Part shown: positions 1 to 10,879 of the stretch, piece after piece
Position numbering within the stretch: position 1 is the stretch's first letter
How the letters are laid out: the number at the start of each line of letters is the position of its first letter
Assembly (NCBI GenBank): GCA_009103225.1
Contig: RHPI01003156.1
Location: 474,537 to 538,536 of the forward strand
Length of the DNA: 64,000 nt
Direction: 5' to 3'
From: Chlorokybus atmophyticus
Lineage: Eukaryota; Streptophyta; Chlorokybophyceae; Chlorokybales; Chlorokybaceae
Translations under genes and position numbers: made by a program
Notes under the pieces: model-generated
What the model was told of the DNA's origin: nothing
What the model saw: the letters and a program-made list of their open reading frames with translations, nothing else
Database searches by the model: none

Positions 1-2160
1 GCAGCCATGATGTCGTGAACCAACAGCCAGTACTTCTTCTCTTTGTGCGTGGAGAGTTCTGGATTAGCTTATGAAGGTGTGAAGCCAATGTTCTCCAACT
101 TCTTAGTGAGCCGGATGTGCCATACTTTTTGCGCTTGCTTGAGCTTGTACAAGGCCTTTACTGTAACGGGAAGGTACATTAAATACCCAAAATCGACCAT
201 AAAAGCATTAATTCTTTTGTGGTCAAGTGGGTTGTGACGTTTACAAGGCTGCAAGCAGTGCCTGGTCCTCCCTCCTCATAGCCCTTGGGTTGCTGCATGT
301 CGATCTCCTCCTTCAACTCTCCGCAGAGGAATGCAGTCTTCACATCCAAGTGGTGTAGCTCCCAATCCTCAGCACAAGTGCAAACATGGTGCGCAAGGTT
401 ACAAGCTTACTAGCATGGGCGAACACCTCATTAAAGTCAATGCCCTATTGCTGCAAGTGCCCCTTCACCACCAACCGTGCCTTGTATCTCTCGATGCTGC
501 CTTGCCCATCGCGCTTGATCTTGTACACCCACTTCACCGGTAAGGGCTTCATTTTAAGTGGGACCTTCTCCAGCCTCCATGTGCCGTTGGCGTGCAAGAA
601 TGCTATCTCCTCGTCCATTGCATGCTGCCACAGCTGTGTGTCCAAGGCTGTCATTGCCTCCTCATATGTGGTAGGCTCCTCTTCCTTGGTTATTGCTGTC
701 AAGCTTTTAAAGCGTCCTTCCTCGAGTCTCGTGCTCCTCAGGATGTACTTGGGCTCCTCCGAAACCTCCACGGCTTCTTCCTCGGATGCTTGTTGTTGAG
801 ATTAATAGCTGGTGTCTGTAGTTTGGTTCTCAGGGTGCGGAATGTTGTTGATTGGTGACCCCTCCATGTGGGGGTCCTCCTCCTCCTCCTCAACAACAAC
901 CTCTTGGACATCACCTGTCATCCCTTCCTCCACAAACATCACATCCCTACTCCACCACCACCTTGTGATCTTCCAGCAGCACGCAATAGGCCTTTGAGTT
1001 GAACTCATAGCCAATGAACACGCCTTCTTGCTCTTGGGCGCTTGCTTGTTGTGCAGTTGGTTGGGGATGAGAACATATGCTGTAGAGCTGAAAACGTTCA
1101 ACATAGAGATGTCTGGCCTTTGCTTGGTGAAAAGCTCCCACGGTATCTTTGCTTGAGATGCTTTCGGTGAGCGATTGCCCACATACGCTGCAGTAAGCAG
1201 TGCATCTCCCCACCTATGGTCTTGCATTTGCGTCCACCAGCATTGCTCTGACTATCTCCAACAAGGTTATGTTCAGCCTCTCAGCTGCTCCGTTTCATTG
1301 CGGGGTGTAGGGTGCCGTGTATTGGTGCGTAATCCCGTGCTCAGCCAACCAAGTCTTTAGCTCCTTACTGATATATTCTCCACCTTTGTCTGACCGCACT
1401 GTCACAACCTTCTCGTCTAGATGTTTCTCCATGAGGGTGAGTACCTTCTTCAGCTGTGCCGACACTTTTGACTTTACATGCAGGGGCACCACCACCGCAA
1501 CCTTGCTGCAGTCATCTAGGAATGTACAATACGTGTGCCCTTTAGCAGTTGCAACATGTAGTGGTCCTCATACATCAGAGTGTACCAGTTGCAGAGGCCT
1601 GGTTGTCAAACTTGTGATGCTGGGTATGGCAGTCTTCGTTGCTTCGCCATACACAGGATTCACACAACACCTCTTGCATGGTCTTAAACTTATCCAGCTT
1701 AATGCTGATGCCATCCACTATGTCTTCCTTCACCAGCCTAGTGAGGTTATCATAGCCGAGATGTCCAAGCCGTCGATGCCACAGCGCTGCAGACTCTTTT
1801 GTCGATGCAGCATACCCTTGCACTCCAGCAAGCTTTGCATGATACTCTCCTCCTCCATGATCTTTAACAATCATGTACACGACCCCATCAAACAGTACAC
1901 GCCCATGGTCTCCCTCAAATACAGTTCTAGCCCCAGCTCTTGCAGCAGCACGCACTGCGACTCAATTAACAACCGCTTGGGGAACATATAACACGTTGCG
2001 CAAGCACACTTGCCTCTCAGCTCCAGCAACTCTTCAATTGAGGTGGATGTCGGACAGGATTCCTGTGACAATGCTTAGTGATGGTAGCCAAATTGCGACT
2101 GTCAATGCAGCTAGTGTACCTTATCGGGCTGTCGATGATTCTGTGGTCGCATGAGGCTTT
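1..2160 (-). pseudogene. copia pol remnant (protease end, integrase, reverse transcriptase)
   Basis: In minus-strand order the segment holds a protease C-terminal tail ending LRNVLYVP, a GAG-pre-integrase domain with ALWHRRLGHLGYDNLTRLV and a downstream CESC zinc-binding pair, an integrase core with VRSDKGGEY and HQYTAPYTPQ, and then reverse transcriptase. RT shows the entry block (KWVYKIK...IERYKARLV), the catalytic-region motif DVKTAFLCGELKEE near 335-290 and LKQA..VWHIRL near 150-110. The pieces lie in different frames and are separated by stops. The protease active-site region is missing or rearranged: DSP is read where DSG is expected, and the spacing to LRNVLYVP is short. This is a decayed fossil with no expected function. 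Confidence 0.85.
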
Positions 2161-3400
2161 TATAGGCCATTACTGAGGTTATACAAGTAAGGCTATAAGT
2201 CATAACATCTGACATTGCTTGCGCTTTCGTTTTATATAAATTATTAAAACCAATCATAACATAAACTACGCCTAGCAATGCAACATACGAACATCATTAA
2301 TATATGTATTCATGGTATGATATTAACGGTTTTGAACATTATGATAATGTAGTTACCAACGAACTATATGTAATGTAATAAACACGCGCTACGCATGGCT
2401 GTAAATTTTATATAAATATTGAAACTACTTTTATTGTAAATAGTTATAATACTTCCTATATGTATATATATGTTGTTATACATTACTTCAGGTGTATACA
2501 ATTTTGCATATGAAAGGTCGAAATGCATATGTGTACGCGCATTAATGTACTTACAACGATGTATGTACATGAAATTATAGATATGAAGTAATTGCACGGC
2601 TGCAAATTGCGGCCGCAATACGTCGACAATTTTTGCTTGTAAGCTTAAACACATGCACACACACACACACACATATATATATATACATATGTATATATAT
2701 GCATATATACATATGTATATATATGCATATATACATATATATATATGTGTATATATACACATATATGTATACACATATCCATATATACATGTATATAGAC
2801 CACAAGTGGACAGCCGCAACTGGTCGGCGGCTGTCAAGTTAAAATGTACATGGACAGCCGGCTGTCAATATATACATTGACAGCCGCCGACCATTTGCGA
2901 CTGTTCACTTTATGGTAAGTGGCGACAGTCGGTGCGGCCTGTCATTTTGATGATACACACTATGTACAATGTATCTATGTACAATCATACATGTACTAAC
3001 AATACTTTAGTCATGGTACAAGTGTAGCGCGCCTTGCAGGGGCCGCCAACCAGCAACATTGCTGGTCCATGCCGCCCCATACATGGTGCGGCACGGACCA
3101 TGTACGGTGCGCGGCTGCCGGGCCGCTGAGCCGCGGGCCCGCTCCTGGTCCGCATCCAGGACCAGCGTAGAGTACTGGTCCGTGCCGCACCAAACAAGGT
3201 GCGGCACGGACCATGTGTGGTCCGCGTTTGCGCGCCAGGTATTGGGGCCCCAAAAAGACCATGGACGGTCCGTCCCTCGCGGACCAGACACTCGTGGTCC
3301 GCGGGGACGGACCATGTATGGCCCGCGGGGTCCGTGGAAGGACCATGCATGGTCCTTGAACGTCAAGCCGTGTGCAATGCCATGGGTTCCGCACTTTTGT
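2161..3400. repeat. repeat-rich non-coding block interrupting the copia polyprotein
   Basis: The block separates gag/zinc knuckle from the pol remnant. It holds an AT-rich part (2161-2640), a compound CA/TA/ATGC microsatellite (about 2650-2795), a 32-bp imperfect inverted repeat (2806-2837 with 2877-2908), and a run of GGTCC/GGACC-centred palindromic words (about 3055-3360). ORFs here read tyrosine/isoleucine or arginine/proline repeats and are simple-sequence artefacts. I see no terminal repeats that would define a nested element, so insertion is an inference from position only. Confidence 0.6.
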
Positions 3401-3429
3401 TGTCGTCTCCACCACCCTTCGTCTTCTCT

Positions 3430-4208
3430 TTCTCCATTGACCACAGCCGGCACTCCTCATCTTAAAGTGGCCCTTCTTCCCACAATGATGACACTTGAGG
3501 GTCTTCTTGTAGTCTTTCCCCTTCTTGCTGCCACCGTTGTACGAGCCTCCTCCTCCACCCTAACTTCTTTTTTTAAGCTTGAAGCAGCAAACGCCACCAA
3601 ATCTGCTTCGTCCCTTCTCTTACTTGTCTTTTCTTCTTGTTGAAGCAGCATGGGCAGCACCACATGAAGCTTAAGTTCTTCCCTTTGCGTTACAAGCACG
3701 GTCACCACCATGTCGTACCATATCGTACTCCTCAGAGAGAAAGACCGGAGAGGATAGCCCAACCCAGCTCCACCTCCTTCACCTCGTGGCCTATCGAGGT
3801 GAGGTCTTTCCACAGCTCTCTTGCTCGTCCCATGTACTTGGAGATAGGCTCCGCTGATTCCTTCTTTAGCGCGTTCAGCTGCCTCCTCAGCTGCAGCTTC
3901 CTTGCATTGTTGCTTGCTTTCAACGTGTCTGCCAGCTTCCGCCACGCTTCCTTGGCATGCTCACGCTCATCAAGTATCACAACATGGTGATCTTTCACGT
4001 TTAAGAACAGCAATACAAGTGCCTTTACACTCTTTTGCATTCACACACTCTGCGTACCCTCTACAGGTGCGTCACCGTTGGGATCGGCATACTTCCACAA
4101 ACCTTTGTGCTTCACAAGCGCCTTCATTTTTATGCTCCATGTGCTGCAGTTCTCCAGGTCCAAAGATGCTACCAACAACTTGACGCTTGAGTCTTCATCT
4201 TCTGCCAT
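3430..4208 (-). pseudogene. copia gag remnant with CCHC-like knuckle
   Basis: The start ATG is at 4208 (MAEDEDSSVKLLVASL...WSIKMKALV). An in-frame TGA at about 4041-4043 interrupts the frame, which then continues in the same frame through AWRKLADTLKASNNARKLQL and ISKYMGRARELWKDL, the UBN2-type gag region. A frameshift near 3745 leads to YDMVVTVLVTQREELKLHVV, and another near 3500 leads to the knuckle CHHCGKKGHFKM. The last cysteine of the knuckle is displaced: a serine stands where CX2CX4HX4C expects it. Order and motifs are typical for plant/algal copia gag; the stop and at least two frameshifts make it non-functional. Confidence 0.82.
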
Positions 4209-4319
4209 TTTGTCACGTCTTATTCAAAGGTGTTCCGCAAGTAGCAGTTACGCTCAGCTTCTCCACTAGCTGTAGTGTTGTCTCCTCTCTTGAACCACTA
4301 GCAGTGTGGGCTCATAACA

Positions 4320-4712
4320 TGTTGAACATTGAGCTAGCGCTGGCCAACTACAGCATGCACATGCACCAGAACATACACACGAGGCGTGCACACAAGGCTT
4401 GCAAAAGGGGTTTCACGCGAATCAACAACTTGTTTATTCGCTGACCTTTATACCAGTCAGACTACACATGTCTACTTTAGCAAGCACCGTGTGAGCTGTA
4501 CTCAGCAGATTGCTAATATGTAAGCTTAGCTGTCTAGCTTACTGCCAAAGCTTTTTATATAGCTCAGCCACGTCCCCTAAGGCTTGGTATACGCGGAGTT
4601 TTCTCGCCGTCCTCTCAAGGCATTGGTTGCGTCAGGTTGCGCCAGCCTCATAAGCAAGTCCGGAGTCTCCTGCTTGGTCATACTCCGCGTAGTGGACTCG
4701 ATATTTGCAACA
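4320..4712 (-). repeat. copia 5' LTR (393 bp)
   Basis: The segment begins TGTTGAACATTGAGC and ends TTTGCAACA on the plus strand, giving TGTTG/CAACA terminal inverted repeats. A second diverged copy starts at 10314. Immediately inside the LTR (plus 4319-4305) the minus strand reads TGTTATGAGCCC, which resembles the initiator-methionine primer-binding site used by many copia elements (8 of 12 positions). The gag ATG follows 112 bp further in, which fits a 5' LTR with its leader. Confidence 0.85.
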
Positions 4713-4827
4713 GACTCATGACTAATCGATTTCAGCTTATACTAGTAGCGGTATGTCTACGGCTCATGCTAACGGTTACATTGTCGTTAATCAAGTGTGG
4801 TATAAACATATGTACTTTGGGCCGGCG

Positions 4828-5688
4828 TCATAGTGGGTATATGCCTCCCCCCGGGGCTGCTTGGTTTACATACAAGCAAGCTGTAAACTCTGAGAGGTCC
4901 ACCACTAGCAAGTCATCCACATATCTCAGCACGTTCCTGGCAAATCTAAGGGCCAGTGGTCTCTGCCCACTTCCCATCAACTTGTCAATGAAATCCAACT
5001 CACAGGTTAGCAAATTATAGTTTGCAATATATACCCTGACACAATTGCCCATTGGTATACCAATAACGTATTCATGCAACTGATCTTGTGCTGTCTGCAC
5101 AAGACAGCACAAGATCAGGTACGCAGTATGAACCGCAACATGTTGTGCAAATCAGCTATTGTAGACACTTTGATCCGGCCCTCTCAAGTGACTGTTGTGC
5201 CTCTCACCCACATGTGCATGGCATCACCTGTTTGCACGTTAATATGCAAGTGCACATTTTGTTGAGTACGCAATAAGCAAAAATCTTATTCACCAAGTCT
5301 TGCATACGGTGCAGTAAGTCTTGGTGCGCGAGGTTTGTAAATAAAGTGGTGAAATCAAATGTTAGCATGTGCAACTTCTCACGCTTGTCGACAGCAACTC
5401 TTGAATTATCGAAGTGCTGTTGCAACCTGAAGAAGCCCATGAAGCTCAGCGGTCACTTGGAGAGGGTATCCATGTCTGCAGTGGGTACGCCCAATGCCTT
5501 GCTCCACTCGCAAGTCAAAACCTCTGTCATAGCTTTATACGAGCGAGTGAGCCACAGCGATGCATCAGCCACTATTGTGTTAAGAGTAGCAGCAATAAAT
5601 CCAAGTGCGCATGGATCCTTATGCAATTTGATCAATATATATAGGTGTGGCAAACGTGCAGGCACTCCCTGTGTGTTGTGAAGGAAGC
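4828..5688 (-). pseudogene. Penelope-like reverse transcriptase, C-terminal part (disrupted)
   Basis: The minus strand carries RT motifs in the right order in shifting frames: LPHLYILIKLHKDP near 5660-5610 (the P..Y...K.HK block), TFDFTTLFTNLAHQDLL near 5360-5310, GIPMGNCVRVYIANY near 5055-5010 and the catalytic RYVDDLLVV near 4925-4895. This set fits Penelope-like RTs better than LINE or LTR RTs. At least one frameshift lies between 5112 and 5204. The upstream end is interrupted at 5688/5689 by the gypsy element; its N-terminal continuation is found at 13434. I see no GIY-YIG endonuclease in what is left. Assignment to Penelope-like rather than another non-LTR group is moderately sure. Confidence 0.65.
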
Positions 5689-6020
5689 TTTAAGGAGAGG
5701 GGGTGCTATCTCCTCCCTTCAATCCCTACCCCAACACTGCCACCAGCCACACAGTCGCCGACACCGCCATCGGGGGCAATTGCCAAGAAGATCCCTTGAC
5801 TATGGCGGATGCTGCGTTAGCAATGCCGCCATACAGCTGATATTAACATGAGACTAATGTTTCATGTCGATACCAGTGTTACAGATAAGTAACGCTACAT
5901 TAGGGCCTAGGTCAACGGCCCTAATACGGCTTAATTGGCTGTATTTACCCGTTGGAACCCTTATTTAATTAATCCTAAGTAAAGGGCGGGGAACCTCTAT
6001 AGAGGTAGCACTCCATTACA
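5689..6020 (-). repeat. gypsy 3' LTR
   Basis: The 332-bp sequence aligns along its length with 13107-13433. It ends CTCCATTACA; the outer terminus reads TTTAAGG where the other copy has TGTAAGG. Shared landmarks include ACATTAGGGCCTAGGTCAAC and the GGGGAACCTC..AGAGGTAGCACTCC end. Several substitutions and small indels separate the two copies, so the insertion is not recent. Confidence 0.92.
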
Positions 6021-6140
6021 TTCCCATCACTTGGGTTTTTATGTTCTCATTAAAGGGTTAGCAAAGCCCTACCATAAGAAGTGAGAACAAAAGCAGCGAG
6101 AGAACCAGGGCCGAGCGGTAGAGTTGTCTGCCAGCACCCT

Positions 6141-7257
6141 TTATTGTCCGCGTGTGGACACAGAACTCCAGTACCCCCAAAGGCTCTCTTGACAGTTGGT
6201 CAGATTCCTTCCAGGCTCCCACGTGTTGTGCTCAACACCATATCCTTTCCATTTCACCAAGTGAGACGTCGCACGTCCGCATCGTGGCTTACGGTGACTC
6301 ATGATTGCTTGAAGTCTCGGCGCCATCCACTACAACGGGGGTGGAGGAGGTTGAACCCGACCGTCGGATTGGTACGGTTTCAGTACACTCACATGAAACA
6401 TATTGTGAATGCGTATCGACTTTGGCAAGTCTAACCGGTACGCGTGAGTGCTGATCAGATGCATCACTTTGAAAGGGCCTATCAAGTGAGGGAAAAGCTT
6501 GCGGGTACCCACTCCCGTGATGGATATGTTTGTGACATGTAAAAGCACTGAACAGCCCACATTGTAATTGGCCTCTCTACGATGCGCATTGGCTTGGGCT
6601 TTTTGTGTGTCCAACGCTGCGCGTAGACAGTCCTTTGCCAATGCTAACTTATTCTGCATGGCCAAAGCCATTTCGCGCGCTGCAGGTACGCGAATTATGT
6701 GATTAGCGGGCAACTTGATGTTCGCATGACCCAATGGATGCACTCCGTAACTGAAAAGAAGGAGTTTCTTGCACTCTCTTGCCATGCATTATTATCACAA
6801 TTGGAAACTCAGCCATCGGGAGATGGACATCGCAATCACTTTGTTTCGGACTTACATGATGCCAAATGGTTCCCTCAATCACTTTATTGGCGCGCTCTGT
6901 CTGACCATCCGTCTGCGGATGGTAAGCTGTGCTCATGTTTTGTTGAATCTGTAAACAGCTGCATAGCGACCTCTAGAATTAAGCCACAAGGCATGCATTG
7001 CGACAAGACACAAAGTTGCCACGTAAGCCATGCAACTTGAACACAGACGTGACAAAAGCCATCACCAACTGACGGGAGCCTATTTCTGTGCGACAAGGGA
7101 TAATGTGAACCATTTTTGGTAAACGGCCCACAAAAACTACAACCGTAGCGTGACCTAATTGCTGTCTCTGGAAGCTCAGTAATTAAGTCCATATTCACAC
7201 TTTCCCATTTGCCACCATGAACAGGCAATGGTCGCAGCAACCCCGCGGGTTTTTAAC
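6141..7257 (-). pseudogene. gypsy integrase core plus chromodomain
   Basis: Reading right to left, WESVNMDLITELPETAI (about 7215-7150) and STAYHPQTDGQTERANKVIE (about 6935-6875) are hallmark integrase-core segments. They are followed by the integrase C-terminal region (PHLIGPFKVM, YRLDLPKSIRIHNMFHVSVLKPY) and a chromodomain piece (VKWKGYGVEHNTWEP, about 6265-6220). Chromodomains target chromoviruses to heterochromatin. The parts are in different frames. The integrase N-terminal zinc region is separated from the core by the TRIM insertion. Confidence 0.85.
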
Positions 7258-7889
7258 TGTTACGACAAGGGTCCGGCCATCTTAGCCATAAAAGACCATG
7301 GTTGTAATTATGGCTATTTCTGTTCTTATGTATTACGCCCAGCTCGCTTGCTGCCGTAACACACCTCCCCATCAAAACCTAGCACGCCCTCGTGCGTATC
7401 CTTATAGGGATTCTCAGCCCTCCGCCTCGCGGGCGACCGAGCTGTCTCGACCAACGCTTCTCTCGGCCGGCGCCTCTTGCGCGACTCGACGCGACTTGCC
7501 CAGCCCGCGTTGTCGTTCTTGAGATCCTCGATCTCGTTCTTGTTCGCACGCTGGCAAACATTCTCGCCCGCACGCTGGCGAACGTTCTAGCGACCGGCCA
7601 TGCCGCGTCGCGTTCTTGCCGTCCCCTAACCGCGACTTGCTCAAGGTCGCGGGTCTTTCCTACCTACGGCTTGCCCAAGGCCGCGGGTTCATCCATCCCC
7701 GGATCTTTGCCAACCGAAAAATCGCCACTCTATCCCCCTTGGGAGTCGAGCCCACGACCTTTAGGTTGTCAGCTCCGATACCAATTGTTACGACAAGGGT
7801 CCGGCCATCTTAGCCATAAAAGACCATGGTTGTAATTATGGCTATTTTTGTTCTTATGTATTACGCCCAGCTCGCTTGCTGCCGTAACA
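7258..7889 (-). mobile_element. TRIM (terminal-repeat retrotransposon in miniature), nested in gypsy
   Basis: Two nearly identical 104-bp direct repeats (7258-7361 and 7786-7889) each start TGTTACG and end CGTAACA. Directly inside the right repeat the minus strand reads ATTGGTATCGGAGCTGAC, matching the initiator-Met primer-binding site (TGGTATCAGAGC) except one base; this makes the right repeat the 5' LTR. The 424-bp interior has no coding capacity. Flanks are TTAAC (7253-7257) and CTAAC (7890-7894), a 5-bp target duplication with one mismatch. The two LTRs differ at only about one position, so this is the youngest insertion in the nest. It would need proteins from another element to move. 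Confidence 0.9.
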
Positions 7890-8199
7890 CTAACATAGTA
7901 GCGTATTACGCGTGTAAGCATACCGCTTTACGTTAACATGCAACAATGCCCGCAAATGCAATCGTTGCGCTGCCTCAACAGCCTTGCGACTGCTAAACTG
8001 AACAGCGTGGTGCATCGTGTACATCAGCTATGCATTTCACACGCAATTCAGCATGATCTGATATGACCAAATTGGTGGCCATATATTACATGTTGTCTCG
8101 TTTGTCAAGCTTTTGCACATTGTCCTATGACGAAAACAAGGACCAAAAGCATACCCTTGCACAACACCTAGCACAAACTCATCATTAAGTGGCAATGTA

Positions 8200-9340
8200 C
8201 CGCCTGTCGCAAGCCATTGCGCACGCATAATTGCCAACAATGACGGACATCGACTCAGAGGATAAGCAACATTGGCTCTGCTTGGCCGGCTCAATCAAAG
8301 GTCAAGCGGGACAAAAAATTATTCCAGCGAGCTTGCCTTCGTGACAAGTTTTGCTGTGTTTAAACATACACCAATGGATTACGATCAGGCACCACTGTGA
8401 ACTGAAACCCCTCCAAGTAACATTGCTATAATTTTAAAGCATGTACTATACCAAGCAACTCCTGCTTAATGGTAGTGCAATTCACCTCTGCTGAGACGAA
8501 CTACCTACTCTCATAAGCACATGGTCTGCCATCTTGCAGCAGTAATGCACCACACCCAACGGTGAACGCATTGTTAACCACAGTAAAATGCTTGTCCCAA
8601 TTTGGCAATGCCAACACTGGAGCTGAAGTCAAAACTAGCTTTGCATGTTGCATAGCTTCTTGTGCAGCTGTTTACAAGAATGGTGCATCTTTTCGCAACA
8701 GTTTTGTCAAAGGCACCACCACTGTGGAGTACCCCATCATAAACTTGCAAAAGTAATTTGCCAATCCCAAGAATGATTGCAGCTGATGGATATTCTTGGG
8801 TTGAGGCCAATCCTTCACAACTTGCACTTTGCGAGGGTCGGGTTTAACACCCGCACCGCTCGCAATGTGCCTCGAGAATGGCAACTCCGTCTTGCATAAG
8901 TAACACTTTTCAAGATCGGCATGCACGCAACAAGGCGAACACCGCTTCCAAGTGCTGCTTATGCTCTTCTTTGGTTTTACTAAAGACAATGATGTCATCA
9001 AACCAAACCACAACATACTTGCCAAATATGCCACCCAAAATCTTATTCATTTCCTTTTGAAATACTGCGAGCGCATTAGCCAATCAAAAAGGACACTTTG
9101 TATTGATGATGCCCTGAAGGTGTTTATAATGCTGTCTTGTAAACATCAAAATTAAAATGAATCCAGAGATGATGATACCCACTTATCAGATCTAGCGTAC
9201 TAAAGTATGCATTTCTCAACAATGTATCAAACACATTATTAATATGGGGCAACGGGTATCGATTCTTTACCATGATCTTGTTCAAAGCACGGTCATCCAC
9301 ACACATCCGCTGCTTTTCATTCTTTTTAATCACAAAAATA
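8200..9340 (-). pseudogene. gypsy reverse transcriptase / RNase H
   Basis: Right to left: QRMCVDDRALNKIMVKNRYPLPHI and YFSTLDLISGYHHLWIHF (9310-9170) are the RT fingers/palm, then VVWFDDIIVFSKT (about 9020-8980) carries the FDD catalytic box. FLGLANYFCKFMMGYS (about 8780-8735) is the thumb/connection motif, and an RNase H tail resembling ANVADPLSR is seen near 8290-8265. Frameshifts separate the blocks, so no intact polyprotein is encoded. Confidence 0.85.
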
Positions 9341-9766
9341 ATGGGCGCGCCACAGGGTGAAGAACTCGGTTCAATTAATCTCTTTTTCTAATAACTCCTC
9401 AATTCGAGTTTCCACTTCCCCCCTCTCTCTCGGGGGCTCAGCCTATATATGCGCAAAAATAGAGGCTCACTATCAGGAATAAGTGGGATTGTGTGTGCGA
9501 CATCTCGATTAGGAGGTTGGCCTATCTACTTATCTGAGAACACATCTTGGTACTTCTCAGTGATGTCTACAACACCTAGATTTCGGCACAAAGTCGCCCG
9601 ACAACGTCAAGTGTACAAAACATCTGATGTGGTTTTGCGCAATGCACGTTTCACTTGCAGTGCAGTGAGTAGCACATGTTCCGACTGCTTGTGTTAAAAG
9701 CTATGTGACCCTTTCTTAGACAATGTTACACGCTTACGACCTTTTTCCAATGTGCACAAGTGTGCG

Positions 9767-10313
9767 CCGGTATCCATTGTCATTTTTATCCCTATACCAC
9801 AACAACACCTGATATGTCGATGATACCCGCTATGAAAGTGAGAGTGGCATGATGATTACGAGCTTTTACCTTCATTTTGACTTCCCCTTTCACTGGATCC
9901 CCTGCACCGGCAGCTGAAAGTGCTGAGGGTTTACACGCTATCTTGTTGCGCACAACCCATTGTTCTTTAACGAAGTTGTGTAATGCACCAGTGCAATGCA
10001 CCAGTGTCAATCGAGAACGGTTTGTTTACACCCCGAATTGTGCCATTGAATGTCCACAACAGAAGTACCACCCATCCTTGAAATGTAGTCAAGAGTCCGT
10101 GACCAATGTGAGTGTTGATTAATATTGCTGACAACCGCACTGTCCCTGTTACACGCTTGCCAAATTGCTTCCCCCCCCCCCCGTCTTGTGATGTGCAAAG
10201 AGTGCAACACACAAGTGTAAAAACATAAGCATTGCACAAGTTGAGAGTGACTTGTGTGTAAGCTAGTGTGCTGCCATAGCAAGAGTGACATTCACAATTG
10301 CATTGCGAGTTAC
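9767..10313 (-). pseudogene. gypsy protease remnant
   Basis: A retropepsin-like SIDTGALHWCIT motif reads on the minus strand at about 10018-9983, with the catalytic DTG. It is in the expected place between the gag knuckle and RT. The rest of the domain is broken and cannot be followed. A run of ten C at about 10174-10183 is probably a mutational or sequencing slip. The segment ends at the copia LTR that begins at 10314. Confidence 0.6.
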
Positions 10314-10676
10314 TGTTGAACATTGAGCTAGCGCTAGCCAACTACAGCATGCACATGCACCAGAATATACACACGAGGCATGCACACAAGGCTTGCAAAA
10401 GGGTTTTCACCCGAACCAACAACTTAATTGGATTCCGCTGGCATTAATACCATCCAGACTACACATGTCTACTTCAGCAAGCACCGCGTGAGCTATATAT
10501 ATACTCAGCAGATTGCCAATATATATAAGCGTAGCTATCTTGCTTACAGCCGAAGCTTTTCAACAAGTTAAGCCACGCCTCTTAAGGCTTGCTATATGCG
10601 AAGTTCTCGCCATTCTCTCAAGGCGTTGGCTGCGTTCGGCTGCGCCAGCCTCATAAGCAAGTCCGGANATGCAACA
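10314..10676 (-). repeat. second copia LTR (possible solo LTR), crossed by an N
   Basis: This aligns with the LTR at 4320-4712 from TGTTGAACATTGAGC to CATAAGCAAGTCCGGA, with scattered substitutions and a few indels. An N at 10668 replaces about 40 bp, after which ATGCAACA resembles the other copy's end. Flanking bases (GTTAC left, CATTG right) do not form a target duplication. It is therefore either a rearranged solo LTR or a full copia insertion collapsed at the assembly join. It lies inside the gypsy element between knuckle and protease. Confidence 0.8.
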
Positions 10677-10879
10677 CATTGGTAAACATGTTGAATTTCA
10701 CATGTATCAGCATACAAGCATTTTCTTTCACTTTTTCAACATCAAAGAGTGGCAACTGGTCATGTGCTTGCCATGCATGTGTCATTGCATGCACTTGGGA
10801 CAGATCATCAAACCAGATTGCTGCTTGCATCTCAAGCAACTGGCTACCAACTGCATCTACATCAGTCACGGCGTAATCC

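Larger units (their letters stand above)
1..4712 (-). mobile_element. Ty1/copia LTR retrotransposon, degraded, left end outside window
   Basis: On the minus strand the order is LTR (4712-4320), gag (from 4208), zinc knuckle (about 3480-3430), protease remnant (about 2130-1990), GAG-pre-integrase (about 1850-1640), integrase (about 1500-1290) and reverse transcriptase (about 770-70). Integrase before RT is the copia order. Several frameshifts and stops break the polyprotein, so the copy is dead. The 3' LTR and the end of RT/RNase H lie left of base 1, so the target duplication cannot be checked. About 1.2 kb of non-coding, repeat-rich DNA (2161-3400) sits where the protease should be, as an insertion or a rearrangement. 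Confidence 0.88.

Noticed and set aside
2364-2880. Long Tyr/Ile/Met-rich ORFs on both strands
   Set aside because: They are translations of the TA/CA/ATGC microsatellite at about 2650-2795.
2985-3643. Arg/Pro/Trp-rich ORFs up to 194 codons on both strands
   Set aside because: They follow the GGTCC/GGACC word cluster; open in several frames at once, no domain.
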